A stretch of 64,000 nt of DNA from an uncultured Bdellovibrionales bacterium. GTDB lineage: Bacteria; Bdellovibrionota; Bdellovibrionia; Bdellovibrionales; Bdellovibrionaceae. The DNA is taken from assembly GCA_903926205.1 (NCBI GenBank), contig CAIYID010000031.1:186001-250000 (forward strand), written 5' to 3'. Below, piece by piece: positions 1-8,538 of the stretch. The first letter of the stretch is position 1, and every line of letters begins with the position of its first letter. The position numbers were made by a program, and so were the translations under genes. The notes beneath the pieces are model-generated. The model saw only the letters and a list, made by a program, of their open reading frames with translations. It made no database searches and was not told the origin of the DNA.

Positions 1-2446
1 TTGAGGCCGCAACGGAACTTGTTCGTTGTAAATCAATATCATGACGACCAACTAAATATCTTTGCGCACGTTTCAATTCAGCCTCAGGCACAATGTTATT
101 TGCAAGAAGATCAAACTGCTCTTTCATCATTGCTAAAGCCTTCGTCACCTTTTCTGGCGAACATCCAATGTGGGCACCAAAATAACCTGCATCAATTCCT
201 TCCATTCTCATCGGCGCTACGGAATAGGCTAGCGAGTTTTTATCGCGAAGCTCGATAAACAATCGTCCGCCTTGACCAGCGAGAATCGACTGAATGATAT
301 GCAAGGTGTATCGCTTTTCATCTGTCAGAGAAAGTCCACGGAAACCATAGATCACATGACTTTGTTCTTTTTTGCTTTTTTCAAATCCAGATATATTTTC
401 TTTCAGCTCGGCCAATTTAAATTGAGAAAGCTGTCTTTGACCTGTTGGAATTTTTTCTGTTTCTTCTTCTATTTTTTCTAGCCATAACTTTTTATCAAAA
501 TTTCCACAAAGCGAGATCGTGAGATTTTTTGAGCCACAAGTTTTTTCCCAATAATTTGTCAAACTCTTATGATCGTGAGCTCTTATTGACTCTTCCGTTC
601 CTAGCATGTCTTTACTGTAAGGGTGTCCAGAAAAAATATCTTTTAAAAATAGGCGAGAACAACATTGCCCTGGGTTATCCGCTTTACTTTTGATTTGCTC
701 TAATTGTACGAGTTTTTCTCTTTCGACCGCTTCGGTTGGAAAAATGGGGTTAAGCAACACGTCCAAAAAAAGTTCTGACCCACGTTTTTGAAATCCCGCC
801 AAAATATCCTGGCCAAGTCCAATGGAGTTTCTACCAACGATGGGGCCAATGCCGGAAGCCATTGATTCAATTTCAGCTGAAATTTCTTCTTCGCTTCTAT
901 TTTTTGTTCCGCAGCTCCAAGTTCGTCCCAATAATTCCGTGAGACCGGCTTGCTGATCAGGTTCAATACGCACACCACCCAAGAAAGCGGCTTTTGCTGA
1001 AATAACCTCTGTCTCTGAAGATGGTCGCAAAAGAACCGTCACTCCATTCTTCAGAATCACTTTTTCAGTTTCATTTTGAGCGGCATTTTTTCCGAGAGCT
1101 TTTATCTTTTCATGTGAAACTTTTTTATTTTTAAATTTCACCGGTGTGGATTTCTTTAGGCTCATTAAAAATTGCTTTTGCCACGTAAGAATTTCTTTTT
1201 CCACTTTTTTTACTTCATCATTAGTAACCACACTAATGGATAAGGTTTGTGGAATAAGATATTTTCTTGCGACTTTTATTATGTCCTGCGAGGTGAGTTT
1301 TCTGAGAGCTCGTATGTATTTGTCTTGGGCCGTTAAATCTTTAAAATAAAATTCCAAAGATCCCATTCGGCGCGAAAGTCCATCGACAGTTTCCATTCCG
1401 TAGAATTCTTCGCTCTCCAAATTAAGAACGGCTTTTTGAATTTCTGCTGCCACCACGGGCTGGCTTAAAATTTCCAGTAAAACCTCTTGAATTCCGTTCA
1501 GCGCCGTTAAAAGTTTTTCTTTATTATAGCCAATAGAAACAGCAAAAAGGCCATCATCCATCGGAGTGTAAGAACTTGCGCCGACGGAATTAACCACGGC
1601 GGATTGAATTCGCAATTTTTGGACTAGGCGCGAACTTTCCCCCTGACCTAAAATAAACCCCAAGACATCGAGCGCTGGAATGTCCTTATGTTTAATGGAC
1701 GGAATCTTCCAAGATAAATAGGCAATCGATTGCTCAAAGGCGCCTTTTTCAACAGAAAGCCTGGGTTTTGTTTGCTTGGGCTCTTTCGTGCGACTGACTT
1801 TTTTAATTTTGTAGTCTTTAATCTCACCAAAATACTGGTTTGCTTTTTTCTTCATCTCCACAGAGTTGAAGTCGCCTGAAATCAATAAAAACATATTTTT
1901 CGGGGCATACCGAGAATTATAAAATTGGACGATTTTTTTTGCGCTCATTTGATTAATATTTTTTTCATAACCGATCACAGGAATCCCATAGGGATGCTTC
2001 TTGTAATTAGTTGAAAAGAGGTTCTCGCTCGCTTGACGACCTAGACTGTCTTTTCCTCGTTTTATTTCTTCAATAACAACTTCACGTTCATTATCAATTT
2101 CTTTCGGGTCGAAAGTGGGAAAGCCCATCATCTCAGAAATAGCCACTAAACCCACATCAGTGAAGTGTTTCGAAATTGTGACGTAAAAAACAGTCTGGTC
2201 AAAAGAAGTATAGGCATTCAGCTCTCCGCCAGCGCCCTCAATAATTGCGGCAATTTCCCCCACCTTGAATTGTCGCGTCCCTTTGAAGACCAAATGCTCA
2301 ATAAAGTGAGAAATCCCCTCTTCCTTCTTTTTTTCATCTGCGCTGCCGGTCCGCACCCACATCTGAACAGAGACCACCGGAGATTTATGACTCTCTGTAA
2401 GAATCACGCTTAAGCCATTTTTAAGTTGAAATTTTGTTGTCTTCAT
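1..2446 (-). CDS. M16 family zinc metallopeptidase, two-domain, C-terminus cut by window edge
   Basis: Reading from the ATG at 2446, 815 codons run in one frame off the left edge, so the last part of the protein is missing. The N-terminal half has the inverted zinc motif HFIEH (residues about 46-50) and, about 75 residues on, the NEREVVIEE segment that supplies the third zinc ligand in M16 peptidases (pitrilysin/PqqL/processing-peptidase type). A second M16-like half begins near residue 460 (ILKNGVTVLLRP), but its motif position reads AGLTELLG with no zinc ligands, so it is probably a non-catalytic partner domain. No signal peptide is visible. The start lies 13 bp from the divergent hemW start, so any promoters must overlap the two genes. 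The family is secure; the substrate is unknown. Confidence 0.9.
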   Translation of the reverse strand, partial: MKTTKFQLKNGLSVILTESHKSPVVSVQMWVRTGSADEKKKEEGISHFIEHLVFKGTRQFKVGEIAAIIEGAGGELNAYTSFDQTVFYVTISKHFTDVGLVAISEMMGFPTFDPKEIDNEREVVIEEIKRGKDSLGRQASENLFSTNYKKHPYGIPVIGYEKNINQMSAKKIVQFYNSRYAPKNMFLLISGDFNSVEMKKKANQYFGEIKDYKIKKVSRTKEPKQTKPRLSVEKGAFEQSIAYLSWKIPSIKHKDIPALDVLGFILGQGESSRLVQKLRIQSAVVNSVGASSYTPMDDGLFAVSIGYNKEKLLTALNGIQEVLLEILSQPVVAAEIQKAVLNLESEEFYGMETVDGLSRRMGSLEFYFKDLTAQDKYIRALRKLTSQDIIKVARKYLIPQTLSISVVTNDEVKKVEKEILTWQKQFLMSLKKSTPVKFKNKKVSHEKIKALGKNAAQNETEKVILKNGVTVLLRPSSETEVISAKAAFLGGVRIEPDQQAGLTELLGRTWSCGTKNRSEEEISAEIESMASGIGPIVGRNSIGLGQDILAGFQKRGSELFLDVLLNPIFPTEAVEREKLVQLEQIKSKADNPGQCCSRLFLKDIFSGHPYSKDMLGTEESIRAHDHKSLTNYWEKTCGSKNLTISLCGNFDKKLWLEKIEEETEKIPTGQRQLSQFKLAELKENISGFEKSKKEQSHVIYGFRGLSLTDEKRYTLHIIQSILAGQGGRLFIELRDKNSLAYSVAPMRMEGIDAGYFGAHIGCSPEKVTKALAMMKEQFDLLANNIVPEAELKRAQRYLVGRHDIDLQRTSSVAAS

Positions 2447-2459
2447 TTAAACCACTTTC

Positions 2460-3638
2460 ATGTCTTTTGGGGTATATATCCACATTCCATATTGTTTACA
2501 GCGTTGCTCCTACTGCGATTTTGCTACTTATGAACAATCGCAGATTCTGCCACCAGCTCAGTATTTTGACCTTCTCGCTGAGGAAATCAGCCAAAAGGCT
2601 TCCGCTTTTACGGAAAAACGGCTGTCCACCATATATTTTGGCGGTGGCACTCCTAGTCTCGTACCAGCTCATCATATTGTATCGGTTCTCGAGCAACTGA
2701 CAAGGCATGGTTTAATTCAAGACCGAGCGACTGAAGTCACCATTGAAATTAATCCTGCAACTATTGATCCAAAAAAAATGGACCAATATCTGAAGGCCGG
2801 AGTGAATCGATTCAGCGTTGGAGCACAGACTTTTAACGACACTTTACTAAGGTCTGTGCGTCGAGAGCATAATTCCGCTCAAACTTTCGAAACAATAAAA
2901 CTGTTGAAATCTTTTGGAGTGAATTTTTCTCTCGACCTGCTTTTTGCTTTGCCCGGTCAAAGTTTGGAAATTTTAGAAAACGACCTTGCGCAAATTTTGA
3001 AGGCGGAACCTTTTCATATCAGCCCATACTGCTTGACTGTGCCAGAAGGACATATTTTAAGCGCAACCCGACCCGATGAAGAAGTTCAACTCAAAATGTT
3101 TGAAATGATCCGAAAGGCTTTGGTCGATGCTGGCTTTGTTCGCTACGAAATTTCTAATTTTGCAAAGCCTGGATATGAATCAAAACATAACTCACTTTAT
3201 TGGGATGATGAAAGCTACTGGGGTCTTGGCTCAAGCGCACACTCTTACGATTCTCGCAAAAACTGGGGAACTCGGTATTGGAATGCTAATGCCGTGGGTC
3301 TCTATGAAAAACAAATCTTAGCTCACCAAGGAAAAAAATTCGACTGTCCAGAAGGAGCCTTGCCCGCAGAACAGGTGGAGTCTTTGTTAAAATACCAATC
3401 TTTGACTGACTTCTGTCACACCTCTTTGCGTCGCAAAAAAGGCTTACTGAGCTCGACTCTTGAAAAAAAATTTGGCGCGGAGGCTCTTTCTTTACTTACT
3501 GGGCCCTTAGCACATCTAGTCGAGCAAGGCCTGTTGGAAATCTTGTCAGACTCTTCTGGTTGGACACTCACAGAACAAGGACTTCTTCTTTCAAATCAGG
3601 TGTTTGGAGCCCTCACCTTTTTGGCCGGAGAAATTTAG
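2460..3638 (+). CDS. hemW: Radical SAM heme chaperone HemW (HemN-like)
   Basis: The protein has 392 residues. The N-terminus carries the radical-SAM cluster motif IPYCLQRCSYCDF (CxxxCxxC), followed by GGGTPSL, the EINPATI strand and the GVNRFSVGAQTF segment typical of the HemN/HemW family. HemW proteins are cytoplasmic heme-binding radical SAM proteins thought to deliver heme to respiratory enzymes. They are often mis-annotated as oxygen-independent coproporphyrinogen oxidase. The length (about 380-390) and the lack of the longer HemN N-terminal extension favour HemW. The ATG at 2460 sits almost back to back with the M16 gene and has no clear Shine-Dalgarno, so the transcript may be nearly leaderless. 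Confidence 0.88.
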   Translation: MSFGVYIHIPYCLQRCSYCDFATYEQSQILPPAQYFDLLAEEISQKASAFTEKRLSTIYFGGGTPSLVPAHHIVSVLEQLTRHGLIQDRATEVTIEINPATIDPKKMDQYLKAGVNRFSVGAQTFNDTLLRSVRREHNSAQTFETIKLLKSFGVNFSLDLLFALPGQSLEILENDLAQILKAEPFHISPYCLTVPEGHILSATRPDEEVQLKMFEMIRKALVDAGFVRYEISNFAKPGYESKHNSLYWDDESYWGLGSSAHSYDSRKNWGTRYWNANAVGLYEKQILAHQGKKFDCPEGALPAEQVESLLKYQSLTDFCHTSLRRKKGLLSSTLEKKFGAEALSLLTGPLAHLVEQGLLEILSDSSGWTLTEQGLLLSNQVFGALTFLAGEI

Positions 3639-3735
3639 AGCAGCTCCCAACAGGTTGCCTTGACTTTTTCTTGTCCGGACACAGTCTTTAGCATAGATTT
3701 AATGATTCTTTTCAATAACTTGGCCGGAGGAATTT

Positions 3736-4386
3736 GTGGCTGATAATCGTGGTGCTGATAAAAATTCGGACAAACAGAATAACGCGAAGTCCTCGTTTAA
3801 CCCTAACCAACACCAAGGGCAATCGCAGAACCAAAATCTCCATTCTGTTGATGAAAAAAATCACCCAGACTCTTCTGATCAAGGTCAAAATCAGGGAAAT
3901 CCAGGGTCAGTTACTTCCGCCGAAGATGAGAAAATCGAAGAACTTAAGGCTCTGGCAGAAAAAAATTTAAAGGATTTTTTGTATTTGCGAGCTGATTTTG
4001 AAAATTACAAAAAACACGCGATCAAGGAACGCTCTGAATATTTAAAATATGGTTCCGAACGCTTGATCGTGGATCTTTTGGGGGTTCTTGATAATTTCGA
4101 GCGCGCTCTAGAAACAAAGATCACTCAGGAAAATTTTGCCAACTTCGTAAAAGGCGTTGAAATGACGGGGCAAGAGTTTCGTACTGTGCTGCAAAAATTT
4201 GGTGTTAATGAAATCGCAGCCCAGGGTAAAGCGTTCGACCCAACTCTTCACGAGGCCCTTGGAAGTGAAGAGTCAAAAGAGGTTGAGCCCGGAAATATTC
4301 TTCGAGTTTTCAAAAAGCCTTATAAGCTTCATGAGAAAATGATTCGACCAGGCCAGGTGATTGTTGCAAAACAATCGCCTCAGTAA
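3736..4386 (+). CDS. grpE: GrpE nucleotide exchange factor
   Basis: The protein has 216 residues and starts with GTG, placed by a GGAGG at 3726-3730. The first 60 or so residues are low-complexity and rich in Asn, Gln, Asp and Ser. A long helix follows ([27 protein letters not shown]) and then the GrpE beta domain with the family signature around FDPTLHEAL and the end VIRPGQVIV-like [11 protein letters not shown]. GrpE releases ADP from DnaK. It overlaps or abuts a dnaJ-type gene, forming a chaperone pair, but dnaK and hrcA are not in the window. The leader holds a perfect 10-bp palindrome, TGTCCGGACA (3672-3681). No CIRCE element was seen. Confidence 0.95.
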   Translation: MADNRGADKNSDKQNNAKSSFNPNQHQGQSQNQNLHSVDEKNHPDSSDQGQNQGNPGSVTSAEDEKIEELKALAEKNLKDFLYLRADFENYKKHAIKERSEYLKYGSERLIVDLLGVLDNFERALETKITQENFANFVKGVEMTGQEFRTVLQKFGVNEIAAQGKAFDPTLHEALGSEESKEVEPGNILRVFKKPYKLHEKMIRPGQVIVAKQSPQ

Positions 4387-4409
4387 TGACAGCAGTTGTG
4401 AGGAATGAA

Positions 4410-5396
4410 ATGTCAAAAAAAGATTTTTATTCTACATTAGGAGTCTCTCGCTCTGCAGATGCAGATGAGATCAAAAAGTCTTATCGCAAATTGGCGATGA
4501 AGTTTCATCCAGACAAAAATCCTGGCGATAAAAAATCTGAGGATAAATTTAAAGAGATCACTGAAGCTTACGAAGTTCTTGGCGATACAAAAAAGAGGGA
4601 ACTTTACGATCAATTCGGATTCGCTGGAGCCAATCAAGGTTTTGGCGGCGGCGCCGGTGGCCCTGGACCAGGAGCTGGTTTTGGTGGTAGTTATTCCGGT
4701 GGCCAAGAGGGCTTTAATGATCTTTTCGGGGATATCTTTGGAGATATTTTTGGAGCTGGTGGCGGTCGCCCTGGTACTGGTGGCCCTCGTGCTCAACGAA
4801 GACAACGGGGCGCTGATCTTCGTTACACACTCAATATCGCAATGGAAGAGGCGGCCTTGGGTGCTGAGCGCACAATTGCCTTTGTTCGAAGCCGTAATAA
4901 TCGTGAAGAAAACGCTAAACTCTCAGTAAAAATTCCTGCTGGCGTTGCTCAAGGTCAGCGCTTAAAACTTGCCAATGAAGGTGATGGAAGCCAGATGGGC
5001 GGTCCCAGTGGCGATTTGTACGTAATTATAAATATTCAAGAGCACTCCCTTTTTAAACGCGAAGAGGATGACGTTCTTCTTGATCTTCCCATTGCGTATA
5101 CAGAGGCAATACTCGGAATAATGGCAGAGGTTCCAACTCTGACTAATAAAATTTCATTAAAAATTCCACCAGGAACTCATTCTGGTCAGGTCTTTCGAAT
5201 CAAAGGTAAAGGCTTCCCAAAAATGGGCGGCTTTGGCACTGGCGATATGTTAGTGCGAGTTATCGTCGACATTCCTATGAATGTTTCTGGTCGACAAAAA
5301 GAATTAGTAGAAGAGTTATCCAAAGCCCCAAGCGAAACTCCTTTAGTTAAAGCCTTCAAAGAGAAGGTCCAGCAAGCAATGAAGAACAAGAGGTAA
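4410..5396 (+). CDS. DnaJ-type co-chaperone lacking the zinc-finger domain (type II/CbpA-like)
   Basis: About 328 residues. The ATG at 4410 is preferred over the in-frame ATG at 4386 because a GTGAGG ribosome site lies 6 bases before it and the J-domain begins at once ([11 protein letters not shown]). The J-domain carries the essential HPD ([10 protein letters not shown]). A Gly/Phe-rich linker (about residues 70-130) and two C-terminal substrate-binding beta domains follow. The four CxxCxGxG repeats of classical DnaJ are absent; the protein goes straight from the linker to the C-terminal domain. It is therefore a class B J-protein coupled to grpE. It may be the main DnaJ, or a second copy may exist elsewhere. 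Confidence 0.9.
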   Translation: MSKKDFYSTLGVSRSADADEIKKSYRKLAMKFHPDKNPGDKKSEDKFKEITEAYEVLGDTKKRELYDQFGFAGANQGFGGGAGGPGPGAGFGGSYSGGQEGFNDLFGDIFGDIFGAGGGRPGTGGPRAQRRQRGADLRYTLNIAMEEAALGAERTIAFVRSRNNREENAKLSVKIPAGVAQGQRLKLANEGDGSQMGGPSGDLYVIINIQEHSLFKREEDDVLLDLPIAYTEAILGIMAEVPTLTNKISLKIPPGTHSGQVFRIKGKGFPKMGGFGTGDMLVRVIVDIPMNVSGRQKELVEELSKAPSETPLVKAFKEKVQQAMKNKR

Positions 5397-5404
5397 TACT
5401 AAAG

Positions 5405-7276
5405 ATGGGTTTGATTAATGATTCATATTCTTTGGTCTTTAGCTCCTGCTGTTTATCCCTTGTTCTTTCCGCCTGTTCGACTTTAAGTGAAGCCCCAGTC
5501 GTCCATAAACCTCAACACAAAGTTCCTTCTAAAGTTGAAACAAAGTCCGAGGTAGTAACTCGGTCTTCAAAAGCAACGAAAGCGAGTGCTGCCGGAAAAA
5601 ACTCTCGTCCCGTTTCCGGTGAAATCACTTCTCCTTCAGAGGCAGGCATGCTTTCTTTTCGACAGGATTTGCTCATAAGAAATTATCCCGCCGCCTTGGC
5701 AGATTCAGATATTATGCTTCAAAGCCCTGGCCTTAGCGCGATGAATTTTTTGGAACTCTTTCAAGGTCGCGTGATTTCTCACGAGGCTCTGGGTGACCTG
5801 CCGGGCTCAATTTTAGATGCTCAAACAGTTATTTTAAATCCTATTTTAATTAAAGAATCTGAGGCGGTTAAAAATCACGCCATTGAGACAATTGAAGGAC
5901 GAATGAATCAAGAACAACTTGAGAAAATGGAAGGCTTGCTCAGTGCTAATTCTCTAAAAACTCAAGTGCTGTTTCGCTTAGGTCAATTCAGCCTAGACAC
6001 TAAAGACCATGAAAAAGCGCAAAAATATTTTGCAAGATTAATTAATATTGAGCCCAACTCTGATCTTGGGCACCGGGCGCAGGAGTTATTAACTCAATTA
6101 GAGGCCGCCCGTCGGGTAGAGCCAAAAACAATTGGAGTGGTTTTGCCTCTGACAGGTAAACATGCTTCTATTGCTCAAAAAACTCTGCGCGGCGTGCAGA
6201 TGGGTCTTGGACTTTATGGAAGAAATATTTCCACCTTCAAGTTGGCTGTTGTTGATAGCGAAGGAAATCCAGACACTGCTCGAAAAGGTGTTGAGCGCTT
6301 AGTAAAAGAAGATAATGTGATTTCAATTATCGGTAGTGTTTTAAGTAAGACGGCCTCTGGGGTTGCCTCTAAAAGCGCAGAACTCGGGGTTCCCAGCATT
6401 ACTTTGTCACAAAAATCTGGCTTGACGGAGTTGGGCCCAAATGTTTTTAGAAATGCCCTCACCAGTGAAATGCAGGTTCGTTATTTAGCTAAGGTTGCAG
6501 TCGATGATCTTGGGCTTAAAAGGTTTGCCGTTCTTTATCCCAACGATCAATACGGCGTGGAATACACAAATATTTTTTGGGACGAAGTTTTAGCTCGTGG
6601 TGGATCAATTACCTCGGCACAAGTTTATTCCCCCAAAGAGACTGATTTTCGTTTAGTGATTCAACGTTTAATTGGAACTTTTTATTTAGAAGATCGCGCA
6701 GAAGAATACAAAGCACGGCTGAAAGACTGGTCTGAACAGCAAAGCAAGCGCTCTGGCCGCAATACCCCTCCTGAGGATTTATTGCCCCCAGTGGTCGATT
6801 TTGACGCTATTTTTATTCCTGACAGCGCAAAATCACTTGGCCAGGTGGCTGCGATGCTCGCCTATAGCAACGTTCACGGTGTTAAATTATTAGGAACAAA
6901 TTTGTGGAATGTTCCAGGCCTTGCTAAACGCGCAGGAAATTCGGCGAAAGATATCGTTTTTGTGGATAGCTTTTCCTCTTCTGATCCAGCTTTTCAAAAC
7001 TCAAGCTTTGTCCGCGAATACAAATCGTTATTTGGTGAGGAGCCCGGCGTTTTTGAAATTCAGGGATATGATTCTGCGTTGATACTTCGCCAGCTCATTG
7101 CCGCCGGAAATACCTCGCGCGAAAGCTTGTCACAAGCTCTGAATAAATTACAAAATTTTTCCACAGCACTGGGGAAAGTTTCTGTGACTCCAGAGCGCGA
7201 AATTCTTCGTCCGCTCGGCGCTTTAACCTTAGAAAATAATGAAATTGTTCCTCTTAGAACTCGCGGAACTCCCTAA
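5405..7276 (+). CDS. Lipoprotein with TPR-like region and periplasmic ligand-binding fold (LppC/LpoA- or amino-acid-binding-like)
   Basis: The protein has 623 residues. A lipoprotein signal ends in the lipobox LSAC (Cys about 24). Residues about 75-230 are helical and TPR-like (FRLGQFSLDTKDHEKAQKYF). From about residue 238 (IGVVLPLTGKHASIAQ) there is a type 1 periplasmic-binding fold of the Leu/Ile/Val-binding class, with segments such as VVDSEGNPDTARKGVERL and FAVLYPNDQYGVEY. TPR plus this fold resembles LpoA/LppC activators of penicillin-binding protein 1A, but also branched-chain amino-acid receptors. No transporter genes lie beside it, which mildly favours an envelope-assembly role. It follows dnaJ by 8 bp, so it is probably co-transcribed. 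Exact function unknown. Confidence 0.8.
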   Translation: MGLINDSYSLVFSSCCLSLVLSACSTLSEAPVVHKPQHKVPSKVETKSEVVTRSSKATKASAAGKNSRPVSGEITSPSEAGMLSFRQDLLIRNYPAALADSDIMLQSPGLSAMNFLELFQGRVISHEALGDLPGSILDAQTVILNPILIKESEAVKNHAIETIEGRMNQEQLEKMEGLLSANSLKTQVLFRLGQFSLDTKDHEKAQKYFARLINIEPNSDLGHRAQELLTQLEAARRVEPKTIGVVLPLTGKHASIAQKTLRGVQMGLGLYGRNISTFKLAVVDSEGNPDTARKGVERLVKEDNVISIIGSVLSKTASGVASKSAELGVPSITLSQKSGLTELGPNVFRNALTSEMQVRYLAKVAVDDLGLKRFAVLYPNDQYGVEYTNIFWDEVLARGGSITSAQVYSPKETDFRLVIQRLIGTFYLEDRAEEYKARLKDWSEQQSKRSGRNTPPEDLLPPVVDFDAIFIPDSAKSLGQVAAMLAYSNVHGVKLLGTNLWNVPGLAKRAGNSAKDIVFVDSFSSSDPAFQNSSFVREYKSLFGEEPGVFEIQGYDSALILRQLIAAGNTSRESLSQALNKLQNFSTALGKVSVTPEREILRPLGALTLENNEIVPLRTRGTP

Positions 7277-7447
7277 TCTATAAGCCCTTTAGAGCAACTC
7301 TTGATATCGCTATAGTTAGTATAAGAACATTCCATGGCATATTCGCTAACCGACTTCCCTACGTCTTTGGTCTGAATACCCGAATGTCGCAAATAAGAAC
7401 TGCGGCAGGAAAAGTAAACAGGTTCAATAACGAAAGGACACCGTCAA

Positions 7448-7825
7448 ATGAAAAGCCAAATCGTTAACATTGAAATCGTAAAGGAATGCAGAAAAAAATT
7501 GATTTTACTACGCGAAGATCTTCTGAATCGCATGCGTGGCGCTGTTCTGGAGGTTTCTGCTTACGATAAAATGGCTGGCGATGAGGTTGACCAAACCGTG
7601 GCTCAAGCTTTTGAAAATGAGTTTGCTATGAGACAAACTCGAACTCGTAATCAATTGCTCGAAGTAGAAAATGCTCTCGCTCGAATTCAACGAGGAGAAT
7701 TTGGTTTATGCGAAGAAACTCATGAGCCCATCGAAACTCCGCGATTATTGGCCCTTCCTTACACGCGCTTAAGCCTCGAGGGAGCAGAAATTCGAGAATC
7801 AATTCAAAAGAGATTTGCACGATAA
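7448..7825 (+). CDS. DksA/TraR-family regulator with degenerate zinc finger
   Basis: 125 residues, with AAAGGA before the ATG. The N-terminal two thirds is a helical coiled-coil hairpin whose tip holds an acidic DEVDQT stretch, reminiscent of the DxxDxA tip by which DksA acts in the RNA polymerase secondary channel. The C-terminal globular part aligns with DksA (GEFGLCEETHEPIETPRLLALPYTRL), but only one cysteine remains, so zinc is unlikely to bind as in E. coli DksA. Cysteine-poor DksA homologues are known. A second, zinc-finger-complete family member follows about 200 bp downstream. Family membership is firm; which promoters it affects cannot be read from sequence. Confidence 0.85.
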   Translation: MKSQIVNIEIVKECRKKLILLREDLLNRMRGAVLEVSAYDKMAGDEVDQTVAQAFENEFAMRQTRTRNQLLEVENALARIQRGEFGLCEETHEPIETPRLLALPYTRLSLEGAEIRESIQKRFAR

Positions 7826-7851
7826 TTATTAAAAACTTAAATTTTGATGTG

Positions 7852-7912
7852 GAAAACTTAAGTGCTCGGCGTTAGAAAATCGGCTTAAGTTTTCAGCACT
7901 TACGCTTTTTTT
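7852..7912 (+). promoter_or_regulatory. Two mutually exclusive hairpins ending in a T-run (attenuator-like)
   Basis: A perfect 11-bp stem can form between GAAAACTTAAG (7852-7862) and CTTAAGTTTTC (7884-7894). An alternative 8-bp stem pairs TAAGTGCT (7859-7866) with AGCACTTA (7895-7902) and is followed within a few bases by seven Ts (7906-7912). The two stems share bases 7859-7862, so they cannot form together. The second looks like a rho-independent terminator and the first like an anti-terminator. It lies between two DksA-family genes. The pairing is read directly from the sequence; regulation is inferred. No leader peptide is evident. Confidence 0.5.
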
Positions 7913-8024
7913 AATGACTCTTAAGATTCCATCCCTCATATCAACCTCCACAACAGCAAGGTATGAGAGTCGCTCCTAGAGGCTTCTTTGAGCGAATGAT
8001 CGAAATCATCCAAGGGGGAATTTG

Positions 8025-8384
8025 ATGAGCGAGGTCGATTTTTCTTTTTTCAGATCATTTTTGATTGGGCAAAAAAGTTCTATTTTGAATAAAACTCAAG
8101 AATTCAAAGCGCAGCATCTCGGTGAAAGCCTACAGGTCGCAGATGATGCCGAAGTTGCCTCAAATGATTTTTCGATGAACATGTCAATTCACCTTCATGA
8201 GAGAGATCGAATGGCGCTTGTTCAAATCGAACGTGCGCTCGCTAAGATCTCTGCTGGAACCTTTGGCCAGTGCGAGTCCTGCGGCGATGGAATCGAGTCT
8301 AAACGTTTGCAGGCTCGACCTTTTGCTGCTCTTTGCATTGATTGCATGGAAGAACAGGAAGATCCACGCCATTTTCTCAACTGA
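8025..8384 (+). CDS. DksA/TraR-family zinc-finger protein
   Basis: 119 residues. The ATG at 8025 is preceded by a strong AAGGGGGA (8012-8019); a TTG just upstream is less likely. The N-terminal half is helical, and the C-terminal half has a complete four-cysteine finger (CESCGDGIE ... LCIDCMEEQ) in the DksA/TraR arrangement with the typical RLQARPFAALC core. Such proteins bind RNA polymerase through the secondary channel and modulate initiation, often with ppGpp. The coiled-coil tip is less acidic than in the upstream paralogue. A terminator-like hairpin follows the stop, separating it from lon. Confidence 0.87.
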   Translation: MSEVDFSFFRSFLIGQKSSILNKTQEFKAQHLGESLQVADDAEVASNDFSMNMSIHLHERDRMALVQIERALAKISAGTFGQCESCGDGIESKRLQARPFAALCIDCMEEQEDPRHFLN

Positions 8385-8419
8385 TGTCTTGTTTTTTTTA
8401 GTTCTCGACATGGATGTCA

Positions 8420-8449
8420 GTCCGGACTTTCATTTCCGGACCATTTTTT
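8420..8449 (+). terminator. Rho-independent terminator after the second DksA-family gene
   Basis: A 7-bp perfect GC-rich stem, GTCCGGA (8420-8426) with TCCGGAC (8435-8441), has an 8-base loop and is followed by CATTTTTTC. It lies 35 bp after the stop codon and 90 bp before the lon start. Confidence 0.7.
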
Positions 8450-8538
8450 CACCAAGTTCTTATTAAGCTTCTAGAATTTCTGTCCGAAAGAATTCATACA
8501 ACAATGTGATTTTCCCGCCAGCGATGCGGAGGAGCTGT

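Noticed and set aside
1-481. Plus-strand frames at the left edge
   Set aside because: They lie antisense to the continuous M16 peptidase frame, which has clear zinc motifs.
3660-3697. TTGACT as a grpE promoter or CIRCE/heat-shock site
   Set aside because: No -10 at an acceptable distance (best candidates 21-26 bp away) and no CIRCE inverted repeat, so it was not listed.
7277-7447. Promoter before the first DksA-family gene
   Set aside because: TTGATA and TATAAG occur but with a 13-bp spacer, too short to claim.
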